NCBI GenBank assembly: GCA_963677695.2
Contig: CAXXUJ010000001.1
Span: forward strand, 1,860,001-1,924,000
DNA length: 64,000 nt
DNA from: SABI01 sp963677695
GTDB lineage: Bacteria > Spirochaetota > Spirochaetia > Sphaerochaetales > Sphaerochaetaceae
Direction: 5' to 3'
The translations under genes were made by a program, and so were the position numbers. Below the pieces are notes generated by a model. The model was not told the origin of the DNA. It ran no database searches and saw only the letters and a list, made by a program, of their open reading frames with translations. Below are positions 16,735 to 23,618 of the stretch, piece by piece (position 1 is the stretch's first letter; every line of letters starts with the position of its first letter).

Positions 16735-18084
16735 TTATTTGTAGCTGCCGTCAATGGCAACCTGTTCGAACACAGCCTGAGTCTTTCTGATGGCTTCGTC
16801 GAGTGAGATCTTGTCAACGACGTAGTCAGCAAGGTATTCAGTCATCTTTGTTCCTGCATCTGCGAATTCAGGAATTGCGATGTACTGCAGACCGACATAC
16901 GGAACAGGATCAACGGTCGGTTTGGTGAAGTCCATTCCCTCAAGTGACTTCAGTGTCATGTCGGCATATGGTGCTGCGGCATAGACGGGAAGTTCATATG
17001 TGGATGATCTGGAAGCGGGAGGAGTGGAGGCTCCGGTGGGGTCCATTTCAACTGTCATCTTGACGTAGTCTTTGCTGGTTGCCCAGAGCATGAAATCGAA
17101 TGCAGCGTCTTTCTTTGCTTTGGATGAGTTGGGGTTGAGTCCCATTGCCCAGTTCCACAGCCATGCAGTGTTGGTTTTCAGCTTGTCATGCGGAGCCATG
17201 ACGTAACCCATCTTTCCCTGTACCTTCGAATCGTCTGCTTCGAGAGGAGGAGCAATGGAAGTTGCATCGTAGTAGATACCGCACTTGCCGCTTGCCATAA
17301 GTCCGATACATTCGTTGTAGGTATAGCTGAGAATGTCAGCCTGTCCTGCTTCACGAAGGATCTTCTTGTACATTGCCCAGGCTTCTCTCTGCTCGGGAGT
17401 GTCGACCGTGGCGTTCCAGTCCATGTCGAAGAAACGTCCGCCGAATGCGTTAACCATAGTGACGAAAGGAGCGCCGCTCATACCCCAGCCGGGTGCACCG
17501 CGCATGGTCATACCGACAATACCCTTTGCAGGATCATGAATCTTCTTTGCGAGTTCATAGATCTCGTCCCAGGTAGGTTCTGCAGGCATGGTGAGTCCCT
17601 TCTGTGCGAACAGTTCCTTGTTGTACATGATGAATGAGCTTTCACCGTAGAACGGGAGTGCATAGGCTTCGCCGTCAACACTGAGTGACTGAGCCATACC
17701 CTGAATCAGGTCGCCTCTGTCGTACCAGGCAGCATCAGCAGCACTGAGTCCCTTGAAGTAGGGTTCGAGGTTTTCAAGCCAGCCGTTCTTTGCCCAGGTG
17801 GCTGCTTCGTAAGGTCCGAGATAGAAAATGTCGTAGGTTGTTCCGCCTGTGGATGCCTCTGTTGTCAGTCTCTGTCTCAGGTCGTTCTCCGGGAGTACCG
17901 AGATGTTCACACTCACGCCTTCGGCGCTGTACTCTTCCTGAGCGATCTTTGCGAGCGCCTGGCTGAGCGGGTTGTTTGCAAGGGCGATATTCACTTCGAC
18001 GGGGCCTTCCGCAGCTCCCTGAGCGAATACCATCGATCCTGCGAACAGTGATACGATAAGCATCAGAACTAATACCTTTTTCAT
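16735..18084 (-). CDS. Polyol/sugar ABC transporter substrate-binding protein
   Basis: This 449-residue periplasmic protein captures a sugar alcohol or sugar for the permeases. The signal peptide 'KKVLVLMLIVSLFAGSMVFA' ends before 'QGAAEG', a spirochaete-style type I site with no lipobox cysteine. The region 'TTYDIFYLGPYEAATWAKNG' near residue 90 resembles the SmoE/MtlE family (sorbitol/mannitol binders), and 'LPFYGESSFIMYNKELF' is the usual MalE-class pocket strand. The ATG at 18084 follows GGAGG. The palindrome at 18105-18121 lies just upstream, and the LacI regulator gene ends 50 bp away, so this gene heads the regulated transport part of the operon. Confidence 0.92.
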   Translation of the reverse strand: MKKVLVLMLIVSLFAGSMVFAQGAAEGPVEVNIALANNPLSQALAKIAQEEYSAEGVSVNISVLPENDLRQRLTTEASTGGTTYDIFYLGPYEAATWAKNGWLENLEPYFKGLSAADAAWYDRGDLIQGMAQSLSVDGEAYALPFYGESSFIMYNKELFAQKGLTMPAEPTWDEIYELAKKIHDPAKGIVGMTMRGAPGWGMSGAPFVTMVNAFGGRFFDMDWNATVDTPEQREAWAMYKKILREAGQADILSYTYNECIGLMASGKCGIYYDATSIAPPLEADDSKVQGKMGYVMAPHDKLKTNTAWLWNWAMGLNPNSSKAKKDAAFDFMLWATSKDYVKMTVEMDPTGASTPPASRSSTYELPVYAAAPYADMTLKSLEGMDFTKPTVDPVPYVGLQYIAIPEFADAGTKMTEYLADYVVDKISLDEAIRKTQAVFEQVAIDGSYK

Positions 18085-18104
18085 AAGTTCCTCCTTAAAA
18101 TTTG

Positions 18105-18121
18105 ATTGGTCAACGACCAAT
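18105..18121. promoter_or_regulatory. Candidate LacI-family operator
   Basis: ATTGGTCAACGACCAAT has perfect 7-bp arms around AAC. It lies between the lacI stop and the ribosome site of the binding-protein gene. Size, symmetry and position suit a LacI-type operator; an alternative is a weak hairpin. Confidence 0.55.
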
Positions 18122-18134
18122 ATGTTTCCTTTTT

Positions 18135-19157
18135 TTATATGCTCCCCCTGATGATCAGGCGGGTGGCTATTCTAATCTCCTGATAGGCGTACTCTTCATC
18201 GGGACGTGCTCTCAGCCGTTCGATGATAAGGTTCCCGGCAACCTTTCCCATCTCGTCCGGGTTCTGTGCGACTGCGGCGATGGCCGGGGTCGTCATCGTC
18301 AGCCAGAACGAATCGTCGAAGGTGATGAAGGCGAGATCCTCCGGTACCTTCAGGTTTGAATCCCTGATGCAGGAGAAGACTCCTACAGTCGCAATGTTGT
18401 TACCGCTGAATATCGCAGTGATATCATGGTTGCTCAGCAGGTCGAAGGTATGGTGGTACATCACTCCATGCTTGAGAGCCCTCTGCGAGGTGCTCTCGTG
18501 ATTTCCGAACCTGATATAGTTCGCATTGATCGGTATCTGTGCATCCTCGAGTGCTCTCGTGTACCCGTGAAGCCGCTCTAGCATTGTTGAATCCCGTCTG
18601 GATCCCATGAAGGCGATCTTGGTGTGGCCTCTGTCGGTCAGTGCTTTCACAGCCTCGTAGGAACCCTGTTCATTCGAGGCGAGGACGATGTCACTCTCGA
18701 ATCCATCAGGCTTTCTATCCAGGAATACGATGGGAATAGGATTGTTCGCCATCATGAGAGAGAGATAGGAACAGTCCTCCGTAGTAGGGGCGATGACGAG
18801 TCCGTCAACGGCCTGTGCGATCATGTTCTTCACATTCTCGATTTCTGTCTCTTTCTGCTCTTTGCTGTCGATGAGTACCAATCTGTAGCCTGCAGAGGCA
18901 AGCTGCCTTTCAAGTCCCATGGCTATGTCCTGGAAGAAGTAGTTCGCGAAATCACTCATGACGAAACCTATCAGTTTGCTCTCTCCTTTTCTCAGGTTTC
19001 GTGCGAGGGGATTGACCTGGTAGTTGAGTTTTCTGACAGCGTCCATAACCCGCTTTTCGGTCTCGGGTTTCACCCGCTTTGTTCCGTTGAGAACGTAGCT
19101 GACCGTTGCTATGGAAACCTGCGCCAGATGGGCGACCTCCTTGATCGAAGACTTCAC
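18135..19157 (-). CDS. LacI-family transcriptional regulator
   Basis: This 340-residue repressor has an N-terminal helix-turn-helix ('IKEVAHLAQVSIATVSYVLN') followed by the hinge helix 'NYQVNPLARNLRKGES'. A periplasmic-binding-like effector domain ('LIGFVMSDFANYFFQDIAMG' onward) completes it. It should repress the adjacent polyol operon until a sugar or polyol ligand binds. The GTG at 19157 was chosen: GGGAGGG lies 7 bases ahead, and the longer in-frame version would overlap the promoter. A good promoter is seen upstream, and the gene is in line with the transport genes, so lacI and the operon may be partly cotranscribed. Confidence 0.9.
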   Translation of the reverse strand: MKSSIKEVAHLAQVSIATVSYVLNGTKRVKPETEKRVMDAVRKLNYQVNPLARNLRKGESKLIGFVMSDFANYFFQDIAMGLERQLASAGYRLVLIDSKEQKETEIENVKNMIAQAVDGLVIAPTTEDCSYLSLMMANNPIPIVFLDRKPDGFESDIVLASNEQGSYEAVKALTDRGHTKIAFMGSRRDSTMLERLHGYTRALEDAQIPINANYIRFGNHESTSQRALKHGVMYHHTFDLLSNHDITAIFSGNNIATVGVFSCIRDSNLKVPEDLAFITFDDSFWLTMTTPAIAAVAQNPDEMGKVAGNLIIERLRARPDEEYAYQEIRIATRLIIRGSI

Positions 19158-19182
19158 CAGTAACCCTCCCCCTTCTGAGAAA

Positions 19183-19211
19183 ATCATAGGTTTCGTTTGT
19201 AAAGCAGTCAA
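19183..19211 (-). promoter_or_regulatory. Sigma-70-type promoter of the lacI gene
   Basis: On the minus strand TTGACT (19206-19211) and TATGAT (19183-19188) are separated by exactly 17 bp. The GTG start lies 25 bp downstream of the -10. Confidence 0.75.
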
Positions 19212-19299
19212 GAAAAAAAGTTAGTTAAATTTTAACTTAAACGAATAACCAATAAAAATGCAGAGAAATATAAATTAAGTTATAAGAAAGAGATAATAA

Positions 19300-19335
19300 T
19301 TAACATATGTATGTTAAATGAATTTAAACGTTTAA
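19300..19335. promoter_or_regulatory. Two adjacent palindromes upstream of lacI
   Basis: TTAACATA-TG-TATGTTAA (19300-19317) and TTAAACGTTTAA (19324-19335) are perfect inverted repeats with centres 21 bp apart, two helical turns. They sit in an AT-rich spacer (19212-19389) with no gene. The CG-centred second one suits LacI-family proteins, but the distance to the promoter is about 90 bp, so the role is uncertain. Confidence 0.4.
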
Positions 19336-19389
19336 CCATAGCCTTGATTTAACGTGCTTAAAACAGCGTTATCAGATTGAGATTTTTAC

Positions 19390-19421
19390 AAAAAAAAGGG
19401 AAGAACATACCGTTCTTTCCC
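19390..19421 (-). terminator. Terminator of the carbonic anhydrase gene
   Basis: GGGAAGAAC and GTTCTTTCCC pair over about 10 bp with one bulge. The minus strand then runs into eight T (the A run at 19390-19397). Confidence 0.85.
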
Positions 19422-19443
19422 TTTATTCATACAGGTGTCGAGC

Positions 19444-19956
19444 TTATTGTTCTTCTGCCCGATAGTCGGCGGCGTACCCTACATACACTTCTCCGTTCTT
19501 TCTGATGGCAGCGATATCTTCGTCGCTCAGCGAGCGGATGACTCTTGCCGGGGATCCGATGATCATCGATCTCGGGGGGAATTTCTTGTTCGGGGTGACA
19601 ACCGATCCAGCACCCACGATCGAGTAGTCTCCGATCTCTGCTCCATCGAGAACAATTGCTCCCATGCCGATCAGGCAGGTGTTTCCGATGGTGCATCCGT
19701 GAAGGATTGCTCCGTGTCCCACCGTGACATTGTCTCCCAGTACAGTGGGGACTCCGGTGTTCACGTGGACGACGCAGTTGTCCTGTACGTTTGATCCTTC
19801 CCCGATGGTGATCGGGGCCATATCTCCCCTGACCGTAGCGTTCGGCCAGATAGAGGTGTTGTCAGCAAGGGTGACCTCCCCTATAATGACAGCCGTTGAG
19901 GCAATATATGCTGAGTCGCTTATGACGGGGCTCTTTTCTTTATATTTCTGTATCAT
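19444..19956 (-). CDS. Gamma carbonic anhydrase family protein
   Basis: This 170-residue protein is a left-handed beta-helix of the gamma-carbonic anhydrase/YrdA/PaaY type. Hexapeptide repeats run from 'VIIGEVTLADNTSIWPNATV' to 'GSVVTPNKKF'. Metal-ligand histidines are visible in 'NCVVHVNTG' and 'TVGHGAILHG', spaced as in the family, so zinc or iron binding is expected. Activity in this subgroup ranges from real carbonic anhydrase to thioesterase or none. The ATG at 19956 has GGAGG 5 bases ahead; another ATG four codons upstream does not. It is a single gene with its own terminator, divergent from the MFS gene. Confidence 0.88.
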   Translation of the reverse strand: MIQKYKEKSPVISDSAYIASTAVIIGEVTLADNTSIWPNATVRGDMAPITIGEGSNVQDNCVVHVNTGVPTVLGDNVTVGHGAILHGCTIGNTCLIGMGAIVLDGAEIGDYSIVGAGSVVTPNKKFPPRSMIIGSPARVIRSLSDEDIAAIRKNGEVYVGYAADYRAEEQ

Positions 19957-20018
19957 TGATACCTCCATGATGTCAGAAAGTATACGAAAATCAGGAAAAA
20001 ACGGGTAGGGGTGGAGAG

Positions 20019-21227
20019 TTGAATATCACAAAGAGTAGGGCAAAAAGAAATGTTATGCTCAGTTACATCTTTCAGTTTTTCATGTCTCTCGATTTCACTC
20101 ACGGGGTGATCATCATCTACCTGACCACCGTCAAGGGTTTTTCACTGCTTGAGATAGGTATCATGGAAGGAATGTACCATGTATCGAGTTTTCTCATGGA
20201 AATTCCGACCGGGGCCGTTGCTGATGTGTGGGGACGGAAGCTTAGCCGTATTTCAGGACGGTTTCTTGGTATAGGAGCACTCCTTATCGCTCTGTACGGC
20301 GATACGATGCTTGTGCAGACCCTGGGCTTCATGCTGATCGCCCTGTCGAATAACCTTGAATCGGGGGCGGGGGATGCGCTCCTGTACGATACCCTTGCAG
20401 CCTCAGGTGATACCGATATCTATATGGGGGTGGCAGGAAAGCAGGAGCTGATGTTTCAGGTGGCGAGTATCGCGGCCTTCCTTGCAGGTGGTGTGCTGGC
20501 AGGTATCAGCTATCCGCTGACGTTCGGACTCTCGGTAGTCTCCTACCTCATTGCGATTGTGACTGCGCTGTTTTTCACCGAGGTGACAATTGAGAAGAGG
20601 GAAGCATTTTCCCGTTCTTTAAAACATGAACTGACCAAATACCTTGAACATATAGCATCGAGCATCAGGGTATTTCACAAGGATGTTCGTGTGCTCTATC
20701 TCATGCTGATTGAAGAGGTGTTTCTGACCGTCATTGTCGTTTCCTTCTTCTATCTGCAGAGCTACTGGACCGAAGCAGGCTTCTCTGAGAAGACGATAAC
20801 GACGGTATTCGCCGTCAAAGCGGTACTCGGCGGTATCGGGGCATACCGCTCATCCGTAATTGAAAGACGGATAGGAAAGAAGTGGACTTTTCTTATCATT
20901 CTCGCTACTCCCGTCATCGCCCTGTGGGGTATCGCACTCACTCCATACTCCTTTTTCTTCTACATACTTCTTGGTCCTGTGGAGGGATATCTCATTGCAA
21001 CTATGGGAACGTATATCAACCACCTGATCACATCGAAGGAGAGGGCGACAGTCCTTTCCATGCAGTCGATGATATTCAGCATCATCATGATTCTCATATT
21101 CCCCGCCTTCGGAGCCGTTGCCGATATCTTCTCAGCAGCACTTGCATTTAAAATCCTCGCCGTTATCATCTCTCTCCTTTCCCTGACCGCCTTCATGAGG
21201 CTGCTTCCTGTTCTTATCAGAAAGTGA
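20019..21227 (+). CDS. MFS transporter
   Basis: This 402-residue inner-membrane protein has 12 hydrophobic segments in the major facilitator pattern. The loop after helix 2 reads 'GAVADVWGRKLSRISGR', the classic MFS motif A between helices 2 and 3. A long central loop around residues 190-215 joins the halves. It resembles drug or metabolite efflux permeases; the substrate is unknown. The start is read as TTG at 20019 after GGAGAG; an ATG 11 codons later ('MLSYIFQFF') is an alternative that would lose only a basic tail. It is followed by two small genes and udk on the same strand. Confidence 0.85.
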   Translation: MNITKSRAKRNVMLSYIFQFFMSLDFTHGVIIIYLTTVKGFSLLEIGIMEGMYHVSSFLMEIPTGAVADVWGRKLSRISGRFLGIGALLIALYGDTMLVQTLGFMLIALSNNLESGAGDALLYDTLAASGDTDIYMGVAGKQELMFQVASIAAFLAGGVLAGISYPLTFGLSVVSYLIAIVTALFFTEVTIEKREAFSRSLKHELTKYLEHIASSIRVFHKDVRVLYLMLIEEVFLTVIVVSFFYLQSYWTEAGFSEKTITTVFAVKAVLGGIGAYRSSVIERRIGKKWTFLIILATPVIALWGIALTPYSFFFYILLGPVEGYLIATMGTYINHLITSKERATVLSMQSMIFSIIMILIFPAFGAVADIFSAALAFKILAVIISLLSLTAFMRLLPVLIRK

Positions 21228-21326
21228 TCGATCTTGGATGGGATCAGGCAGAAGGTGTCTTCCCGCTGTTTTAAACTGTACGGGTGGTGTATCTGTGATA
21301 TACTGAGATCGGAGGGTAGAGGTTGT

Positions 21327-21614
21327 ATGCCGCACTCAGAACATAAAAAACATACGCTGGAGGCGATCGAGCAGGAGATTGAATCTCTGCGCCTGCAGCT
21401 GGAAAAGAAAAAGGAGCTGCGTGATTCTCTGAATCAGCAGATCCTGTCGCTCGGGTCTCACGAAACCGGTTCATTGGATAAGATCGCCCTTGTAAGGGAA
21501 GCGGAGAGGCTTGAGAAGCTGGTAAGCGAGATCCAGATCGATATACAGCATCTTGATACGCGGATATGGAGGCTCAGGCATCGGGCAGACAGGATTCACC
21601 ACGATATCGTGTAG
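21327..21614 (+). CDS. Small coiled-coil protein, unknown
   Basis: This 95-residue protein is almost entirely charged helix: 'LEAIEQEIESLRLQLEKKKE' near residue 12 and 'EAERLEKLVSEIQIDIQHLD' near residue 58. The two heptad-rich blocks are separated by a Gly/Ser stretch, suggesting an antiparallel coiled coil. No family is recognised. The ATG at 21327 follows AGAGG; a longer in-frame version from 21234 has no supporting ribosome site and an unlikely Cys-rich start. It lies 10 bp before the next small gene, so the pair is probably cotranscribed with udk. Confidence 0.6.
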   Translation: MPHSEHKKHTLEAIEQEIESLRLQLEKKKELRDSLNQQILSLGSHETGSLDKIALVREAERLEKLVSEIQIDIQHLDTRIWRLRHRADRIHHDIV

Positions 21615-21623
21615 GAGTGCCGA

Positions 21624-22013
21624 TTGAGAAAGAAACTCGATTTTGTCCCTATTGTAAAAGGTTTCTCTGAAATAGGAGTCTCTCTGCACAACGTATTTCC
21701 TGACTACGATGTGGCTGAAAGGCTGTATGAGGGATATTCCTGGTTTGTGTTGAGGAGTGAGGACCTTGTTGTGATCCATGCAGTTCCACCTGAAGAGGCT
21801 ATAGGAGAAAAGGGATGGGAACAGTGGTTTGCTTCATCCGATACGGAACCTTCCCATCAGGTGCTGTTCAGGAATAAGCCTGACGCTCCTTTTCATTCGG
21901 TGCTCGACACTTCTGAAGTGGAAGAGCCTATTCTTCCCGAAGGGGTCGCTTCAGGCCGATGGTTTGTTGTAAAGCTTGACACCCTGATGGGCAAAGCATT
22001 TGCTGATCTTTAG
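21624..22013 (+). CDS. Small cytoplasmic protein, unknown
   Basis: This 129-residue soluble protein is mixed alpha/beta and acidic, with no signal peptide or membrane segment. Landmarks are 'FVPIVKGFSEIGVSLHNVF', 'SWFVLRSEDLVVIHAVPPEE' and the end 'SGRWFVVKLDTLMGKAFADL'. I do not recognise a family. Its TTG start has GGAG 6 bases ahead. It is sandwiched between a coiled-coil gene (10 bp) and udk (18 bp), which suggests a conserved cytoplasmic role, but nothing more can be read. Confidence 0.6.
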   Translation: MRKKLDFVPIVKGFSEIGVSLHNVFPDYDVAERLYEGYSWFVLRSEDLVVIHAVPPEEAIGEKGWEQWFASSDTEPSHQVLFRNKPDAPFHSVLDTSEVEEPILPEGVASGRWFVVKLDTLMGKAFADL

Positions 22014-22030
22014 ATTGATAGGAGTTTTTC

Positions 22031-22639
22031 ATGGATGTGAGGATAATCGGAATCACGGGAGGTTCCGGGTCGGGTAAATCGACCATTGCCAAAAAGATCA
22101 GCGAGGTGGTGAGCGAATTCGTCTTCATCCCTCAGGACAACTACTACCATAGCGCTACCTATATCAGCAACGATAATATTACCGCGTATAACTTCGATCA
22201 CCCCGACGCATTCGACACGGACCTGCTTGTCGAGCATCTGCATGCTCTGAAGGAGTGGAAGACGATTGAGATGCCGCAGTATGATTTTGTACACCACCGG
22301 AGACGGGATGATTATCTTGCAGTTGCACCGAAACCCCTGGTGATCATAGAGGGATTGATGATCCTGCACGACAAGAGGGTGAGGGATCTGATTGATCTCA
22401 AGCTTTATGTTGATACTCCTGATGATATCAGATTCATCAGGCGCCTTCAGAGAGATATAAGGGAGAGAGGAAGAACAGTTGATTCGGTGATCACCCAGTA
22501 CATCGATGTGGCAAGGCCCGGCCATTTCAATTTTATAGAACCTACGAAGGAATATGCAGATATGATCATCCCGGAGGGAGGGCATAATGAGAATGCTCTC
22601 ATGGTCCTCATTTCTTATGTGAAGGAGATAACGACCTAA
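22031..22639 (+). CDS. udk: Uridine kinase
   Basis: This 202-residue P-loop kinase phosphorylates uridine and cytidine in pyrimidine salvage. The Walker A motif is 'IGITGGSGSGKSTIAKK' at residues 5-21. Then come 'QDNYYHSATY', 'NFDHPDAFDTDLLVEHL' and the lid 'DIRFIRRLQRDIRERGRT', all typical of uridine kinase/PRK-like enzymes. AGGAG lies 6 bases ahead of the ATG. The 3' end overlaps the convergent yidD stop by 4 bp. Confidence 0.95.
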   Translation: MDVRIIGITGGSGSGKSTIAKKISEVVSEFVFIPQDNYYHSATYISNDNITAYNFDHPDAFDTDLLVEHLHALKEWKTIEMPQYDFVHHRRRDDYLAVAPKPLVIIEGLMILHDKRVRDLIDLKLYVDTPDDIRFIRRLQRDIRERGRTVDSVITQYIDVARPGHFNFIEPTKEYADMIIPEGGHNENALMVLISYVKEITT

Positions 22640-22959
22640 GACTCATCTTTTTTTCGTCTCCACCGTTTGAAGAATATGGTGTAGGGATGGAATAGTGTTT
22701 TTTTAGACCAGTTTTCTGGGACCGGATCGTATCCGCCGTAAAAAAGGGTGTGGTGGCATCTCAGGATCCTGAAAAATCCGAGGGTGAATCCCTTGAATAT
22801 TCCATGGGTTCTCACCGCCTTCACCATGAAGGAGCTGCATGATGGATCGTAGATGCATGAAGGTGGCAGATGGGGAGAGATGAAGAAGCGGTAGAAGTGG
22901 ACGGGGAGGAGAGTTGCCTCTTTCAATCCCTTATGTATCTTGTGTAATATATCACTCAC
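22636..22959 (-). CDS. yidD: Membrane protein insertion efficiency factor YidD
   Basis: This 107-residue protein belongs to the YidD (UPF0161) family, which helps YidC-dependent insertion of inner-membrane proteins. The hallmark 'YRFFISPHLPPSCIYDPSCS' near residue 25 and the later 'FRILRCHHTLFYGGYDPVP' match the family closely. The usual R-C-R-F-x-P is replaced by ISPHLPPSC, a mild variation. The start is a GTG. In many bacteria yidD lies between rnpA and yidC; here it stands alone, convergent with udk. It is longer than the usual 70-85 residues because of a basic C-terminal tail. Confidence 0.9.
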   Translation of the reverse strand: MSDILHKIHKGLKEATLLPVHFYRFFISPHLPPSCIYDPSCSSFMVKAVRTHGIFKGFTLGFFRILRCHHTLFYGGYDPVPENWSKKTLFHPYTIFFKRWRRKKDES

Positions 22960-23022
22960 GCGTTGAATATAGACGATAAATGAGAAGGTTTCAAGAAAAT
23001 GAAATATATGGTGTTTAAGGCT

Positions 23023-23051
23023 TTGACGAAGAGAGGAGTTTTTGTTATAGT
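23023..23051 (+). promoter_or_regulatory. Strong sigma-70 promoter of the small basic gene
   Basis: TTGACG (23023-23028), 17 bp, TATAGT (23046-23051). It is one of the best promoter matches in the window, and the start codon lies 44 bp downstream. Confidence 0.8.
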
Positions 23052-23094
23052 AGGGCGTCTAAGTCTGTAATGCAAGTAACGGAGGAATAAAAAT

Positions 23095-23265
23095 ATGGCA
23101 GGTCCAATATCAAAGAACGCACGAAGAAGTGGAGCAAAGGTTCTTACAAGCCGCTGGGGCGGAGCTATCAAGATGAAGTCAGTCTTCGAAAACGGTAAGC
23201 TCAAGCACGTCGCTTACTGCGAAAAGAGCGGTAACACTGCAAGAAAGCCGAAAGATCTTATGTAG
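23095..23265 (+). CDS. Small very basic protein (56 aa), possibly ribosome- or RNA-associated
   Basis: A 56-residue frame opens with 'MAGPISKNARRSGAKVLTSR' and closes with 'NTARKPKDLM'. It has about 13 Lys/Arg against 3 Asp/Glu, two Trp/Tyr aromatics and one Cys. It has its own strong promoter, a GGAGG ribosome site 9 bases ahead and a perfect terminator right after, so it is surely expressed, probably strongly. Size and charge resemble small ribosomal or nucleic-acid-binding proteins, but it does not match L32-L36, Thx or S21 as I know them. It is probably a conserved spirochaetal small protein of unknown role (inference). Confidence 0.75.
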   Translation: MAGPISKNARRSGAKVLTSRWGGAIKMKSVFENGKLKHVAYCEKSGNTARKPKDLM

Positions 23266-23291
23266 ATCGCAACGTGTGTTTTCACACAGAT

Positions 23292-23321
23292 ATCCATGCA
23301 CTCAGCTGCATGGATTTTTTT
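23292..23321 (+). terminator. Rho-independent terminator of the small basic gene
   Basis: ATCCATGCA / TGCATGGAT make a perfect 9-bp stem with a 6-base loop, followed by TTTTTT-TG. Confidence 0.92.
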
Positions 23322-23618
23322 GTCTTCAGAGACTTTTCAAGACGGAAAAAATGCTTTTTAAATGCATATGATATAAAGATTTACAGTGCATCTAATCCCA
23401 TATTTACATGAAAAATAGAAAAAGAATTGGAAAAAATGGAGATTTCCTTGTATATTTAAGACTGTATGATGTCCGGTTAAAAGATTATATAGCGAAATAC
23501 TGCTGTTTCGGCATGTTTTTTCATGACAAAACCAGAATTTTCTGTATCAAATCTTTTTGCCGTGTGTTATAGTTGTTATGTATAATGACTCAATAGAATG
23601 TCCATGAGGAGGAAACAC
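23322..23618 (+). promoter_or_regulatory. AT-rich spacer with promoter of the triple phosphatase gene
   Basis: There is no gene in this AT-rich stretch. Near its end TTGCCG (23557-23562), 18 bp and TATAAT (23581-23586) form a good promoter. AGGAGG follows, 6 bases before the GTG start at 23619. The rest has no repeat or hairpin that I can support. Confidence 0.65.

Noticed and set aside
16735..18120. Longer start of the polyol binding protein at 18120
   Set aside because: It would run across the operator palindrome and the GGAGG site; the signal peptide begins properly at 18084.
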